Source: Vreelandella neptunia (lineage in GTDB: Bacteria > Pseudomonadota > Gammaproteobacteria > Pseudomonadales > Halomonadaceae). Taken from it: a stretch of 64,000 nucleotides of DNA. The notes under the pieces are model-generated. The model did no database searches and was not told the origin of the DNA. It worked only from the letters and a program-made list of their open reading frames with translations. A program made the position numbers and the translations under genes. Shown here piece by piece: positions 1 to 8,760 of the stretch. The stretch lies in the NCBI RefSeq assembly GCF_000712975.1, contig NZ_JHQL01000003.1:186001-250000 (forward strand), written 5' to 3'. Within the stretch, counting starts at the first letter, position 1. Every line of letters starts with the position of its first letter.

Positions 1-1143
1 AAAAAGTGATGCTTGCTTACTAAATACTATTCCGCCCTGAGATGCTTTTTCAAACAGCCGGCGTGAGGCATGATCCCAGCTGATATCCGTAATGGCATGA
101 GTTTTTAGAAAAGGTGTGTTTTTGTCATCGTATAATACTTCACCGATAAAACCTGAGTCGCTCTCAGTCAGCGCTACTAGCTCGGCCAGTGCATCTGAAA
201 ATGCTTGTGACAAGTCATGCTCAGCAATAAAAGACGTCTGTAAGTGGGTAATTAATCGCTCAAGTCGCTGCTGTCGGTCCAGGCGTCGCTCATTTTTTTT
301 GAGCGGCGTAATATCTTGAATGGTTCCTGCTATTTGCGTGGTTTCCTTACCAACAGTAACGGGAACTCCTGTGACGCGCACCCACGTAGGTAGTCCTTTA
401 TCTTTGTGCGCTAGGCGTAACTCAAGATCAAAAGGCACCTGCTGATTAGCTGCTTTCGCCAAACTAGTTTCCAGCTGACGTTGATCTTCAGCAGTGTACA
501 CACTGATACCGTTTGCTTTGTCATGAGAGTAGTCAGGGGCAACGCCATACAACGTATAGACGACGTCGTTCCACCATGTGGCACCTGAGGCAATATCCAA
601 CTCCCAAAGCCCTAGGCCTGATGTGGTCACTATTCGCTCTTGGCAGTGCAACCGATGTAGCTCAAGACGCTGTATCACCAGATCTGCCAGCGTTGCCAAA
701 TGTGTCCGCTGTGCTTGGCTGAAAACTCTTGTTTTCGTATCTAAAATACATAGCGTTCCTAGGCTATAACCTTCACGAGACACCAGCGGTGCGCCGAGGT
801 AGTAACGAATATGAGGTGGACCCGTCACCAGGGGATTATCGACAAAACGCGTGTCCTGGGTGGCATCCGTTATTTCAAAGATGCCTTCTCCGCACAAAGC
901 ATGTGCACAAAAAGAGATATCACGGGGTGTCTCTTTAAACGTTAAACCATGGTGGCTTTTGAACCACTGACACTCTTCATCTACAAAGCTCACTAGGACG
1001 TACGGAGCGTCGTAAAGATTCGCGACCATTGACGTAATACGTTCTAACATCGTGTCTTGATGCCGATCGTTCATTGTACAGTGCCATAACGCTTTCAAGC
1101 GCTCCGGCTCATCATGAGGTGTAGGAGGAGGGTGGATTTTCAT
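1..1143 (-). CDS. GAF-PAS-GAF sensor protein, 3' part outside window
   Basis: The frame is open from an ATG at 1143 to the window edge, at least 380 codons without a stop, so the C-terminal output domain is not visible. Residues about 20-170 look like a GAF domain (CQWFKSHHGL, YYLGAPLVS, GTLCILDTK). A PAS/PAC region follows at about 185-305 (GLGLWELDI, GTIQDIT), and a second GAF-like region begins near 315. No membrane segment is seen, so it is probably cytoplasmic. The ATG shares one base with the stop of the upstream chemoreceptor (TGATG), which suggests translational coupling. Proteins with this order usually end in a histidine kinase or GGDEF domain, but which one applies here cannot be told. 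Confidence 0.85.
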   Translation of the reverse strand, partial: MKIHPPPTPHDEPERLKALWHCTMNDRHQDTMLERITSMVANLYDAPYVLVSFVDEECQWFKSHHGLTFKETPRDISFCAHALCGEGIFEITDATQDTRFVDNPLVTGPPHIRYYLGAPLVSREGYSLGTLCILDTKTRVFSQAQRTHLATLADLVIQRLELHRLHCQERIVTTSGLGLWELDIASGATWWNDVVYTLYGVAPDYSHDKANGISVYTAEDQRQLETSLAKAANQQVPFDLELRLAHKDKGLPTWVRVTGVPVTVGKETTQIAGTIQDITPLKKNERRLDRQQRLERLITHLQTSFIAEHDLSQAFSDALAELVALTESDSGFIGEVLYDDKNTPFLKTHAITDISWDHASRRLFEKASQGGIVFSKQASLF

Positions 1144-2816
1144 CACTTGGCTTCCCGTGATGTAACTGTCATCGAGGCTGGTAACGTAAATGGCTGACTC
1201 GTCAGGTCACTGCTCTCCCCAGCGAGTGCTGAAATTTCAAGTGTTAATTCAGAGCCATTAGGGGTAGTGCGGAACGCGCGGATCGCATTCAATAGCTGGT
1301 GGGTTTCTTGTTCCAGTGTTTGGGTCGCCCTATTAGTAGACTGCAGCTGCTCGGCCGTACGCTGAACGCCTTGCTCCATGATGTTGATGGCGCTTCCTAT
1401 TTGTGTAATGCCACTGCTTTGTCTTTGAGAGGCAGCGCTTATTTCACTCATAAAATTGTTAACTCGCTGGCTAGCCTGCATAACACGTTCAATAATCTGC
1501 TCAGTGGCTTCCACGAATTTCACACCTGCTGCAATTTCGTCGTTAGACGTATTAATTAATTGGTGAATCTCTTTCGCCGCATCTGAAGAGCATTTTGCAA
1601 GACCGCGTACTTCGCTCGCGACAACAGCAAAACCCTTACCATGAACACCCGCACGGGCGGCCTCTATCGAGGCATTGAGGGCTAAAATATTCGTTTGAAA
1701 GGCAATGGAATCAATTAAAGCGAGGGTGTCATCCATATGCTTAGCGCTTTCGGTAATCGCTTTCATGTGCTGAACGACCTGTCCCATGCTGTCGCCTGCG
1801 TTTTGCACTTCCTGCATATTAGTCGTTGCGAGGTTGCTGGCTTGTTGCGCATTTTCAGCATTTTGCTTAACGGTGACCGTCAACTGTTCAGTGCTGGCAG
1901 CGGTTTCTTGTACTGAAGAGGCCAGCTCATCACTGCTCTGGGCAATGAAGGCGTTGCTTTGACGAATATCGGCCACCGAGGGATTGACCTGGTTGATACC
2001 ATCATTGACATCGCTGACGATGGCACTTAAGCCTTTTCGCATCGTGACCAGTGCATCGACAAGGCGATCAAAGTCATCATTTTGGCGGGGTGGTACGTCG
2101 GCGGCCAGATTGCCAGCCGCCACCTGAAGGACAAACGCGCGAGACGTTTCAACCATCTGACGCACTTTACACCACACGCTTAAGCCTAGCCCAGCTACCA
2201 CGGTAAGCAGTAGCCCTCCGATGACTAACTGAGAAAGATCTTGAGAAAGCTGCCACTGATTAAACGTTAACCACCCAATAGAAAGACTAGCAATAAGCGT
2301 TAGTAAACGCGTTTGCAGGGTAGCCGATCTCCACTGACAGCGACCCAAAAACGCGAACGGATGGCGACGGCGTATTTGACCACGATATAGAGTGAAGTTT
2401 TTCCCTTGGCCGTTCTTCCAAGCGTGGTAAATTTTTTCTGCATACTGCACTTCTGCGGCGGAGGGCTTGGTACGCAGGGAGGCATAACCGACGATGTGGC
2501 CGTTTTCTTGGATAGCCATTGCATTGGCGCGTACCCAATAATGGTCGCCATCTTTACGCCGGTTTTTGACCAGGCCAGACCAAGGCTTGCCTTGCTGTAT
2601 GGTCTCCCAAAAGTCTTTAAACGCCGCTGGTGGCATATCAGGATGACGGACTAGGTTGTGGTTTTCGCCCAGTAACTCTTCGAGACTAAATCCACTAACC
2701 TGCACAAACGCTGGGTTGGCGTAGGTGATCTCTCCTTTCAAATTGGTGCGAGAGATCAGAAGATCGTCTTCAGCGTAAGCATACTCAATATAAGTGATGG
2801 GCAAGTTAGTACGCAT
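1143..2816 (-). CDS. PAS-containing methyl-accepting chemotaxis protein (Aer-like)
   Basis: This 557-residue protein has an N-terminal PAS domain (about 18-115, with NPAFVQVSGFS and a WSGLVKNRRKDG segment as in Aer-type redox sensors). Two hydrophobic stretches (about 170-184 and 197-215) form a membrane hairpin without a real periplasmic domain, followed by a HAMP-like linker and a long methyl-accepting coiled coil. The conserved signalling tip is present (IAFQTNILALNASIEAARAG). The expected role is energy or redox taxis through CheA/CheW. One oddity is LAKCSSDAAKEI where most receptors have LAQRSA or similar. It is the first gene of a two-gene minus-strand unit with the GAF/PAS protein; an AT-rich region lies upstream. 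Confidence 0.93.
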   Translation of the reverse strand: MRTNLPITYIEYAYAEDDLLISRTNLKGEITYANPAFVQVSGFSLEELLGENHNLVRHPDMPPAAFKDFWETIQQGKPWSGLVKNRRKDGDHYWVRANAMAIQENGHIVGYASLRTKPSAAEVQYAEKIYHAWKNGQGKNFTLYRGQIRRRHPFAFLGRCQWRSATLQTRLLTLIASLSIGWLTFNQWQLSQDLSQLVIGGLLLTVVAGLGLSVWCKVRQMVETSRAFVLQVAAGNLAADVPPRQNDDFDRLVDALVTMRKGLSAIVSDVNDGINQVNPSVADIRQSNAFIAQSSDELASSVQETAASTEQLTVTVKQNAENAQQASNLATTNMQEVQNAGDSMGQVVQHMKAITESAKHMDDTLALIDSIAFQTNILALNASIEAARAGVHGKGFAVVASEVRGLAKCSSDAAKEIHQLINTSNDEIAAGVKFVEATEQIIERVMQASQRVNNFMSEISAASQRQSSGITQIGSAINIMEQGVQRTAEQLQSTNRATQTLEQETHQLLNAIRAFRTTPNGSELTLEISALAGESSDLTSQPFTLPASMTVTSREAK

Positions 2817-3279
2817 GGCAGCCCCTTGGATATCTGATGAGCTAGGAATGTACCAATTGGCAAAAAACTAAGGTGTTACAAACTATATCAGCTGCAGCGG
2901 TATTTTTATTATTTTAAATTATAAGTATATAACAAATATTAGCTTTTATTAAGTTAGGTAAAGTTAATAAATTAATAATATTAGTGGCTTATAGGATTAA
3001 TTGGGTTGGCGGCAAAGATTGCTTGCGACCTCATTTCGGCCCTGTCAACTGAGCAGCAATTCTAGGGTGGCGTTTTTGAGTCTATCTATTTTGTTGCCTT
3101 ATTATGACAAAACTATTACTCAAGTCTTTTTCAACTCCTCAAGCGACAAATTTTTCTGTTCACTACCTCAACATTCCCAGCTTGTAGGCGCTAGCACAAC
3201 AGCCAACTTTAAAGACCGCTATTTCAATGCGAATCTGCGCCCGCTGTTTGAAGGTGCGCCCCCAGGCTGGTTACTTGAT
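2817..3279. other. AT-rich intergenic region
   Basis: No convincing gene is seen. The part at 2870-3000 is very AT-rich and should hold the promoter of the minus-strand chemoreceptor. The small plus-strand reading frame starting near 3001 has no ribosome site and no recognisable sequence. The region ends at TTGAT (3275-3279), just before the IS200/IS605 element. Confidence 0.5.
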
Positions 3280-3345
3280 CATCCACCCCTTAATCCGCAG
3301 GGTGCCCACACCGACCAAGGTGTGGGGTGAATGCGGTGCGGGGCG

Positions 3346-3744
3346 TCAGCCCCGCTGATTTTGGATGTACTGGGCAACGACTTCCAGTGGCGCTCCGCCG
3401 CACGATCCCACGAAGTACGACCGGCTCCAAAGCACTGGTTTGGTGTAGGCACCCCGCAGGTCGCTGAACTCCGCTCGCATCCGCCGTGACGTGACCGCCT
3501 TCAAGGAATTGACCAGCTTCGTGAGTTGTACCTTGGGGGGGTACTCGACCAGCAGATGCACGTGATCACTTTCACCATGGCACTCACGAAGCTCGGCCTC
3601 GAAGTCAGCGCAAACTTCGCCAGCAATCTGCTGAAAGGCCTCATGGTGAAGCTCACCAAGAATCTTCCGACGGTACTTGGTTACGAACACGATGTGAGCG
3701 TGAAGCAGGTAAGCACTGTGTCGCGCCTTATTGATTTTGTACAT
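3346..3744 (-). CDS. tnpA: IS200/IS605 family HUH transposase TnpA
   Basis: At 132 residues this has the normal length for a Y1 HUH transposase, which cuts and rejoins single-stranded DNA at the subterminal hairpins. The HUH motif is His61-x-His63 (SDHVHLLVEYPP). The nucleophilic tyrosine is Tyr126 in VAQYIQNQRG. The N-terminus (HAHIVFVTKYRR) is typical of the family. It diverges from tnpB across about 70 bp that must hold both promoters. No frameshift or missing catalytic residue is visible, so the element may be active. Confidence 0.95.
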   Translation of the reverse strand: MYKINKARHSAYLLHAHIVFVTKYRRKILGELHHEAFQQIAGEVCADFEAELRECHGESDHVHLLVEYPPKVQLTKLVNSLKAVTSRRMRAEFSDLRGAYTKPVLWSRSYFVGSCGGAPLEVVAQYIQNQRG

Positions 3745-3813
3745 ACTGAATGTTGAACTATGCTCAATTAGCCGATTATGATTGACTATAAGTTACCACA
3801 CACTGAGTTTGCC

Positions 3814-5091
3814 ATGAAGGTCCTGAAAGCCTACCGATTCAAGCTGAAGCCAACACCGGAAGCAGAAGCGCTGCTCTACCGTATGGCGAGGTGTGGACGG
3901 TTGGCGTACAACAAGTCCCTTGAAATAATGCTCGACATCGTCCGAAAAGAACTCGCGTTCGAGGGTGACCGCAAGTCGTTGTACAAGGCCCTCAATGATC
4001 TAGCCCCTAAGGAGCGCATCGCTCTGGCTAAGCGTTTACCGAGCGCAGCGGGCCTGAACAAACAACTGACACAGTGGAAAAAAGCGCCAGAACTGATCTT
4101 TCTGAAAGAGGCTTACACGGACAACCTTCAGCAGCGTCAACGCGACCTGCGAGACAAGGCCATCAAGGATTGGTGCTCAGGGAAGCGAGGGTTCCCAGTT
4201 TTCAGGACCAAGCGCATCGCGCATCACTCGACCATGCGCTTCGTCAACTTCCCCAAGTATTGCGCCCTCGATCAACGCCGCATCAAGCTGCCCAACAAGC
4301 TGGGCTGGGTGCGTATGTACCAGTCCCGCGTCATCGACGGTGAGCCTCGCAACGCCACCGTCTCACTCGATGCGTGTGGCAACTGGCACGTCGCTATTAT
4401 GTGTGCAGTCGATGTCAAGCCGACCCGTGTACCTGACCAAGGCGCAGTCGGCGTCGACATGGGGATTGCCAAGAACATGACGCTGAGCGATGGCACTACG
4501 TTCTCCGGGGTGCGTAGCTTCGCTGCCTCAAAGGACCAACTGGCGGCTTCCCAACGCAAACTGAAGCACAAGGAACGCGGCTCCGCTAACTGGAAAAAAC
4601 AGAAGCGCAAGATTGCGCGTATTCACCAGCGTATTGCCGATATACGGCGCGACTATCAACACAAGGCAACGACGACGATCTGCAATAACCACGCCATGGT
4701 CGCTGTCGAAGACCTCCGAGTCGCCAACATGTCGAAGTCTGCAAGGGGTACGGTTACCCAACCGGGACGTAATGTCCGGCAAAAGTCAGGACTGAACCGC
4801 TCGATCCTCGACCAAGGTTGGTACGAGATTCGGCGCCAGCTTGCGTACAAGATGGCATGGACTGGGGGCCTGTTTGTGGCGGTACCACCGCACCACACGA
4901 GCCAGACCTGCCCAGCCTGCTTTTACAAGTCGGCAGACAACCGCAAGACGCAGGCGAGTTTTCTTTGCACGCACTGTGGCTACGCCGAAAACGCTGATGT
5001 CGTAGGAGCTATCAACGTGCTTCACCGAGGCCTCGACCTGCTCGAAGCCTCGAACCAGTCAGACCTGATCAGGGCGGGACGACGCCCGTAG
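3814..5091 (+). CDS. tnpB: RNA-guided nuclease TnpB of the IS605 element
   Basis: The protein has 425 residues from the ATG at 3814; an upstream in-frame ATG at 3778 adds 12 unlikely residues before the family start MKVLKAYRFKLKPT. RuvC residues are in place: Asp in GVDMGIAK (about 214), Glu in VAVEDLRV (about 299) and Asp in NADVVGAINVL (about 395). A four-Cys zinc ribbon (CPACF...CTHCG) sits between the last two. TnpB proteins cut DNA guided by an RNA made from the element's right end, favouring retention of the IS. All key residues are present and tnpA is intact beside it, so it is probably functional. Confidence 0.95.
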   Translation: MKVLKAYRFKLKPTPEAEALLYRMARCGRLAYNKSLEIMLDIVRKELAFEGDRKSLYKALNDLAPKERIALAKRLPSAAGLNKQLTQWKKAPELIFLKEAYTDNLQQRQRDLRDKAIKDWCSGKRGFPVFRTKRIAHHSTMRFVNFPKYCALDQRRIKLPNKLGWVRMYQSRVIDGEPRNATVSLDACGNWHVAIMCAVDVKPTRVPDQGAVGVDMGIAKNMTLSDGTTFSGVRSFAASKDQLAASQRKLKHKERGSANWKKQKRKIARIHQRIADIRRDYQHKATTTICNNHAMVAVEDLRVANMSKSARGTVTQPGRNVRQKSGLNRSILDQGWYEIRRQLAYKMAWTGGLFVAVPPHHTSQTCPACFYKSADNRKTQASFLCTHCGYAENADVVGAINVLHRGLDLLEASNQSDLIRAGRRP

Positions 5092-5220
5092 CGCCTGTGA
5101 AGTGAGCGGTGCAGTAGGGCCGCCAGCAGCAGGAACCAGACCACCGGGCGACCAGTGGCCACCCGAAAGGGAATCCTCTTCCTGAGTCGCGGCAGCGCGA
5201 AGGGAAGGGAGGACGTCAAC
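5092..5220 (+). ncRNA. IS right end and probable TnpB guide (omega) RNA 3' part
   Basis: The 130 bases after the tnpB stop are rich in short stem-loops and end with GGGAGGACGTCAAC, a typical IS605 right end. In characterised TnpB systems the guide RNA scaffold covers the tnpB 3' end plus the right end, and the guide is the host sequence just outside. Here that guide would begin TAATTATCCATAATGCCG at about 5221. This is inferred from family knowledge; transcription is not shown by the sequence. Confidence 0.6.
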
Positions 5221-5232
5221 TAATTATCCATA

Positions 5233-5296
5233 ATGCCGCCTCAGGTAGGGCACTTCTGAGTTGTGCTGCTGTTATTTTAAGAGCGTGAGGCGGCAT
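5233..5296. repeat. 11-bp perfect inverted repeat downstream of the YdhR-like gene
   Basis: ATGCCGCCTCA (5233-5243) and TGAGGCGGCAT (5286-5296) are perfect inverted copies separated by 42 bases. There is no T-run on either side, so it is not a standard terminator. It lies between the IS right end and the stop of the YdhR-like gene and overlaps the predicted TnpB guide region. Confidence 0.6.
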
Positions 5297-5300
5297 ACTT

Positions 5301-5618
5301 TCAAGAAGTAGTGCTGTTGAAAGGCCCTTTATTGATAGCTGATAGGGCCGCATTTGTGTCCAGGATTGCTGCCCTGATGCCGGTCACTCCCATTGCTTCC
5401 AGCCGTGCGGTATGCATTTTGCAATAGGCGTTGGCATTGGCTCGGGTGTCGAATAGATAGATACCGCCTGCCTGTTTCTGGTCTGCATCTTCTGTCCAGA
5501 TTTTCCAAATAAGGCCTGGTTCCTGGTTGATACTTTCGGCCAGCGCTGACATGGCGTTGGCCATTTCGTCACCGAAAGGGCCATCAAAAGGGAAATGAAC
5601 TTGTAATATGACGGACAT
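5301..5618 (-). CDS. YdhR-family putative monooxygenase (dimeric alpha/beta barrel)
   Basis: This 105-residue protein matches the small YdhR family over its full length: MSVILQVHFPFDGPFG start, LAESINQEPGLIWKIW, and the GGIYLFDTRANANAY segment that forms the ferredoxin-like core. YdhR proteins are cytoplasmic dimers proposed to act on aromatic compounds; no substrate can be assigned here. It is monocistronic, with a GGAGG-type ribosome site just upstream of the ATG at 5618. Confidence 0.85.
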   Translation of the reverse strand: MSVILQVHFPFDGPFGDEMANAMSALAESINQEPGLIWKIWTEDADQKQAGGIYLFDTRANANAYCKMHTARLEAMGVTGIRAAILDTNAALSAINKGPFNSTTS

Positions 5619-5753
5619 ACTGCCTCCTGTAAAAAATATTGACGGTGAAGTATGGAAGTTTTCACTGTTAGTTTAATTGTGTTTTTAACCACCTGTGCAA
5701 GATCTATGCTCCGAGTTCAAGTGAAGCTTTCGCTTTAAGCTCAGTTAACCTGC

Positions 5754-5791
5754 AAAAAGCTTAGGCACGCCGATGAATGGATAGGCGTGCC
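5754..5791 (-). terminator. Rho-independent terminator after the AAA/TPR regulator
   Basis: AGGCACGCC (5763-5771) and GGCGTGCCT (5783-5791) form a perfect 9-bp stem with an 11-base loop. Read on the minus strand the stem is followed by AAGCTTTTTGC. It lies 25 bases past the stop of the minus-strand regulator gene. Confidence 0.7.
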
Positions 5792-5815
5792 TGGTTGCAT
5801 CCAGCGTGACCGCTC

Positions 5816-8545
5816 TCACGTGGTCAGTACGATCCTCCCCTGTGCCCGTGCCACAGTTTCGGCACGTGTAAGCGCGTGGCTGGCGATGTCGAAGCGGCCT
5901 GCCTCTTGGGCTAGACCCGCACGCAGCCGGTGAAGCTCGGCGAGGTACCAGCGCTCGCCGCTCGCCCGGACAATCGCGAAAGCCTGACGTAAAGAGTGCA
6001 TCCCAGCGACTGGGTCGCCCATTTTCCCTGCTACCTCTGCGGCTAGCCCGTGGCAGAAGGGTAGCGTGATCCTGACGCCCATCGCACTGAAGGCCGAGAG
6101 ACCCTTCGCAATCCGCGAGGCCCCAGTTGTGTCGCCGGACATTGCCTGCGCCCAGCCTGCCAGCATTTCGCCTGCGTCGCCCCAAACGGGCACCGCCTCA
6201 GTCCGGCACAGAGCGACTAACGCTTCTGCCCGGTCACGGGTTAGTTCAATATCGCTACGTAGACGGGCGCAGACCGCCCCGCACCAGAGCATCTGGGCGC
6301 GCCCGAAGGCGGCGCCCAAACGGTCTGCGCGCGCACTGCCAGCGATGAGGTGCCGCTCAGCCTCTGCCGAGGCGCCGGTTAATTCGGCGACACAGGCCGC
6401 GTACTGGTGACATACAACCTCTGGGTCTTCACCGAAGAGTACATTACCGTCTTGCTCGGCATGGCGTGGCGCGATCTCTAGCACGGCGGCGATTTCTGCT
6501 GCACAGGCCGGTAGGGCGCCGGTGAAAAAACGGGTCTGTCCGACGGCATTATGGGCTACCATCGCCATATGGGCCGGGGCCTGCCCCGCGAGTGCCTGCA
6601 GTCCAAGCGCGAGATCTTCGGCACGGGTCAGTTCAGCACGCGTCAGGTGATCATTCCAGAGCCCTGCAAGAACTGGAATCGTTGTGGCTGGATCGCCGAC
6701 TTCGGCAGCTAGTTGCCCCGCGCGACGGTAGACCTCCCGAAGCTCTTCCGCAGTAAACCCATCCGCGACGATGAGTGCCGCCCCTAGCCCGAGCAGGGCG
6801 TCGAGTTCGGTCGCGCGGTCGGCCTCAGGCTTCACCGTACCGATCCCGCTGCCTCGAGTTAGCAGATCCCGAGCACGGCGGAACTGTTCGACGGCATCCA
6901 TGGGGGCGCCGCGCGCCTGCGCACGTCGCCCCGACAGCACACGATAGTGTGCGGCGCGCGGCCAGTCAGCGCCGCGTTCAAAGTGATCGGCCAGCACGGG
7001 GGCGATCTCGCCCGCTGCGTGACCGTGGCTGATCTCCAGTCGGAGACCGACCCTTCGGTGCGTGCCTTGCCTGTTCGCTGCCGGCAGCCCATCGTAGAGC
7101 GCTTCGTGATGTAGCGCGTGCCGGAAGGCATAGCGTGTGGCCACTGTTCCGTCGGGCCGTTGGCTAAGGCCCGCGCGGGTGATAAATCGTCTGTTCCGCG
7201 CGAGATGCTCCAGCTGCCGCTCCGCCGCCTCCACCCCGTCGCGGTTGTCGGCTAGGTCGATGGCAGAAAAGGTCGGTCCCGCCACACTGGCGGTTTCAAG
7301 CAAACTGCGCTCCTCGGCCAGCAGTCGGCTGGTGCGTTCGGCCTCGATCAGGATGCGGACACTTGGGGCAATGGCTGCGACCAGCGCCTCGGGTGTGGAG
7401 GACAGCTGCCACCCGGCCTCGCCGCGCCGCACCAGGCCTTGCGCCTGCCAAACGTCTGCCGCCGCATCAACGAGCATGGCATGGCCCTCGGTTCGGCGGG
7501 CGAGGGCCTGCGCCAAATCGGGAGTAAAGGAGTTGCCCGGGAACCGTTCTGCAAGGTAGCCAGACACTGCCGACTCATCGAGACCGCCAAGGGTGATCAA
7601 CCTGCAGTTTGGCTGCCGACTCAGCTGACCCAGTGTTATCGCAAGTGTCCCAGCTCGGTCTAATTCGTCATCGCGATAGCTACCCAGAACCAGTAATCGA
7701 GCCGGTGTGCGTTGTAGCCCCCAAGCCGCTAGCCAGGCTAGCGTGCTAGGATCTGCCCAGTGCAGATCTTCTAGCACGAGAACTCCAGGGCGGCCACGGG
7801 TCAGCCGTTCCATCAGCGCCGAGAATTCCCGCAGCATTGAGTTGTGGCGAGTACGGTCCAGCGCTTCCGCCTCCAAGCGATGCCCGGGTTGTTGCTTGAC
7901 CCAAGAGGGTGCGATGAGTGGCAGAAGTCGTACCAGCGTGGCCCCCTCAGGCCCGGCCATGAGTTGCGTCAACACATCCATCAACAGCCCGTAGGGTTCG
8001 CGTGCGCCAGGGTGCGCAATGGCCTGTCCCCTGGCAATCCACAGCGGCGTGCGCTGGGATAAACTAGCCTCAAATGCTTCCAGAAGGCATGTCTTGCCGG
8101 CTCCTGCTTCGCCTGAAATCAACGCCATTGCCCGTCGACCACTCCTGGCGGCAGCGGCCCTTTCACTTAGGGCTTTCAGCTCCTTATCCCGTCCGATGCA
8201 GAACACTGTCGACGCCGCCACAAGATCCTTAGGCGCATCGCCGACCAGCGGGATCGGACGCGTCAGCCGGTAGCCTCGCCGGCCCACGGTTTCGATTAGC
8301 CCGGTGTCCTGGGCGTTGTTGTCCAGCATCCGGCGCAATTCGCGGATGCATTGTTTGGGTCCCGCCTCGTTACCAGGGCCGTTGCCCCATATCATGCGCC
8401 GCAAATCAGCCGTGCTGACCACTTCGCCTTGCTGTTCTATCAGTGCCACCAGAACGGACAGTGTCTTGGGGCGTAGGCGCATCTGTACTTCACCGCACAG
8501 CAGGACGCCTTCGCATAGGTTTACCTCGATATCTTCCGAAATCAT
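5816..8545 (-). CDS. Winged-helix/AAA ATPase/TPR transcriptional regulator
   Basis: The 909-residue protein begins with an OmpR/CadC-type winged helix (about 5-95: RLRPKTLSVLVALIEQ, ETVGRRGYRLTRP). A STAND-like AAA module follows, with Walker A GEAGAGKT (145-152), Walker B VLVLEDLHWAD, and a sensor-like LLVLGSYRDDELD segment. The C-terminal half is helical and TPR-like (ARRAEGHA, AAHYRVLSGRRAQARGAPMDAVEQFRRA). Such regulators bind a ligand in the ATPase/TPR part and activate neighbouring genes. It diverges from the serine hydrolase/TpsB genes across 215 bp, so these are the likely targets. GC content is clearly higher than in the flanking genes, suggesting acquisition as a block. The ATG at 8545 lacks a strong Shine-Dalgarno sequence. 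Confidence 0.88.
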   Translation of the reverse strand: MISEDIEVNLCEGVLLCGEVQMRLRPKTLSVLVALIEQQGEVVSTADLRRMIWGNGPGNEAGPKQCIRELRRMLDNNAQDTGLIETVGRRGYRLTRPIPLVGDAPKDLVAASTVFCIGRDKELKALSERAAAARSGRRAMALISGEAGAGKTCLLEAFEASLSQRTPLWIARGQAIAHPGAREPYGLLMDVLTQLMAGPEGATLVRLLPLIAPSWVKQQPGHRLEAEALDRTRHNSMLREFSALMERLTRGRPGVLVLEDLHWADPSTLAWLAAWGLQRTPARLLVLGSYRDDELDRAGTLAITLGQLSRQPNCRLITLGGLDESAVSGYLAERFPGNSFTPDLAQALARRTEGHAMLVDAAADVWQAQGLVRRGEAGWQLSSTPEALVAAIAPSVRILIEAERTSRLLAEERSLLETASVAGPTFSAIDLADNRDGVEAAERQLEHLARNRRFITRAGLSQRPDGTVATRYAFRHALHHEALYDGLPAANRQGTHRRVGLRLEISHGHAAGEIAPVLADHFERGADWPRAAHYRVLSGRRAQARGAPMDAVEQFRRARDLLTRGSGIGTVKPEADRATELDALLGLGAALIVADGFTAEELREVYRRAGQLAAEVGDPATTIPVLAGLWNDHLTRAELTRAEDLALGLQALAGQAPAHMAMVAHNAVGQTRFFTGALPACAAEIAAVLEIAPRHAEQDGNVLFGEDPEVVCHQYAACVAELTGASAEAERHLIAGSARADRLGAAFGRAQMLWCGAVCARLRSDIELTRDRAEALVALCRTEAVPVWGDAGEMLAGWAQAMSGDTTGASRIAKGLSAFSAMGVRITLPFCHGLAAEVAGKMGDPVAGMHSLRQAFAIVRASGERWYLAELHRLRAGLAQEAGRFDIASHALTRAETVARAQGRIVLTT

Positions 8546-8760
8546 GTCGTAGGGGGCCTCAAGACTTACTGCCGGAAGCCATAGCGCACGAATGGTGGCC
8601 GCCGTTAGGTAAAGGGCATAAGGGAGTTAGTAGAGCGCAAATTATACCCATATTGCACCTTAATTGAACTTTACATTTGTTTGTTTGCAATCATAAATGG
8701 GCTATCTTCGCTTTCGAAGCAATCCAAGCAGCAAGTGCATAACAGACGAGGGACAGGCAC
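8546..8760. promoter_or_regulatory. Divergent promoter region of regulator and serine hydrolase unit
   Basis: This 215-bp gap separates the divergent regulator and exported hydrolase genes. Its centre (8635-8700) is AT-rich inside an otherwise GC-rich block, as expected for facing promoters and an operator. No specific repeat could be fixed by eye. GAGGGACAGG just before 8761 can serve as the ribosome site. Confidence 0.5.

Larger units (their letters stand above)
3280..5220 (+). mobile_element. IS200/IS605 family insertion sequence with divergent tnpA and tnpB
   Basis: The element has the IS605 architecture: tnpA on the minus strand, tnpB on the plus strand, and short subterminal hairpins instead of terminal inverted repeats. 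Left-end palindromes include CACACC/GGTGTG at about 3309-3326 and CGGGGC/GCCCCG at about 3339-3354. The right end carries several stem-loops and finishes in GGAGGACGTCAAC near 5220. TTGAT lies immediately before the proposed left boundary, which fits a TnpA cleavage site and TnpB TAM of this family. Boundaries are inferred from the hairpins and terminal motif and may be off by some tens of bases. Both genes look intact. Confidence 0.8.

Noticed and set aside
3001-3330. Plus-strand reading frame of 109 codons before the IS605 element
   Set aside because: No ribosome site, no recognisable sequence, and its 3' part runs through the left-end palindromes of the element.
5745-6185. 146-codon minus-strand frame overlapping the end of the AAA/TPR regulator
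   Set aside because: Alternative frame of the same strand; very Arg/Gly-rich and overlapping the well-supported regulator.
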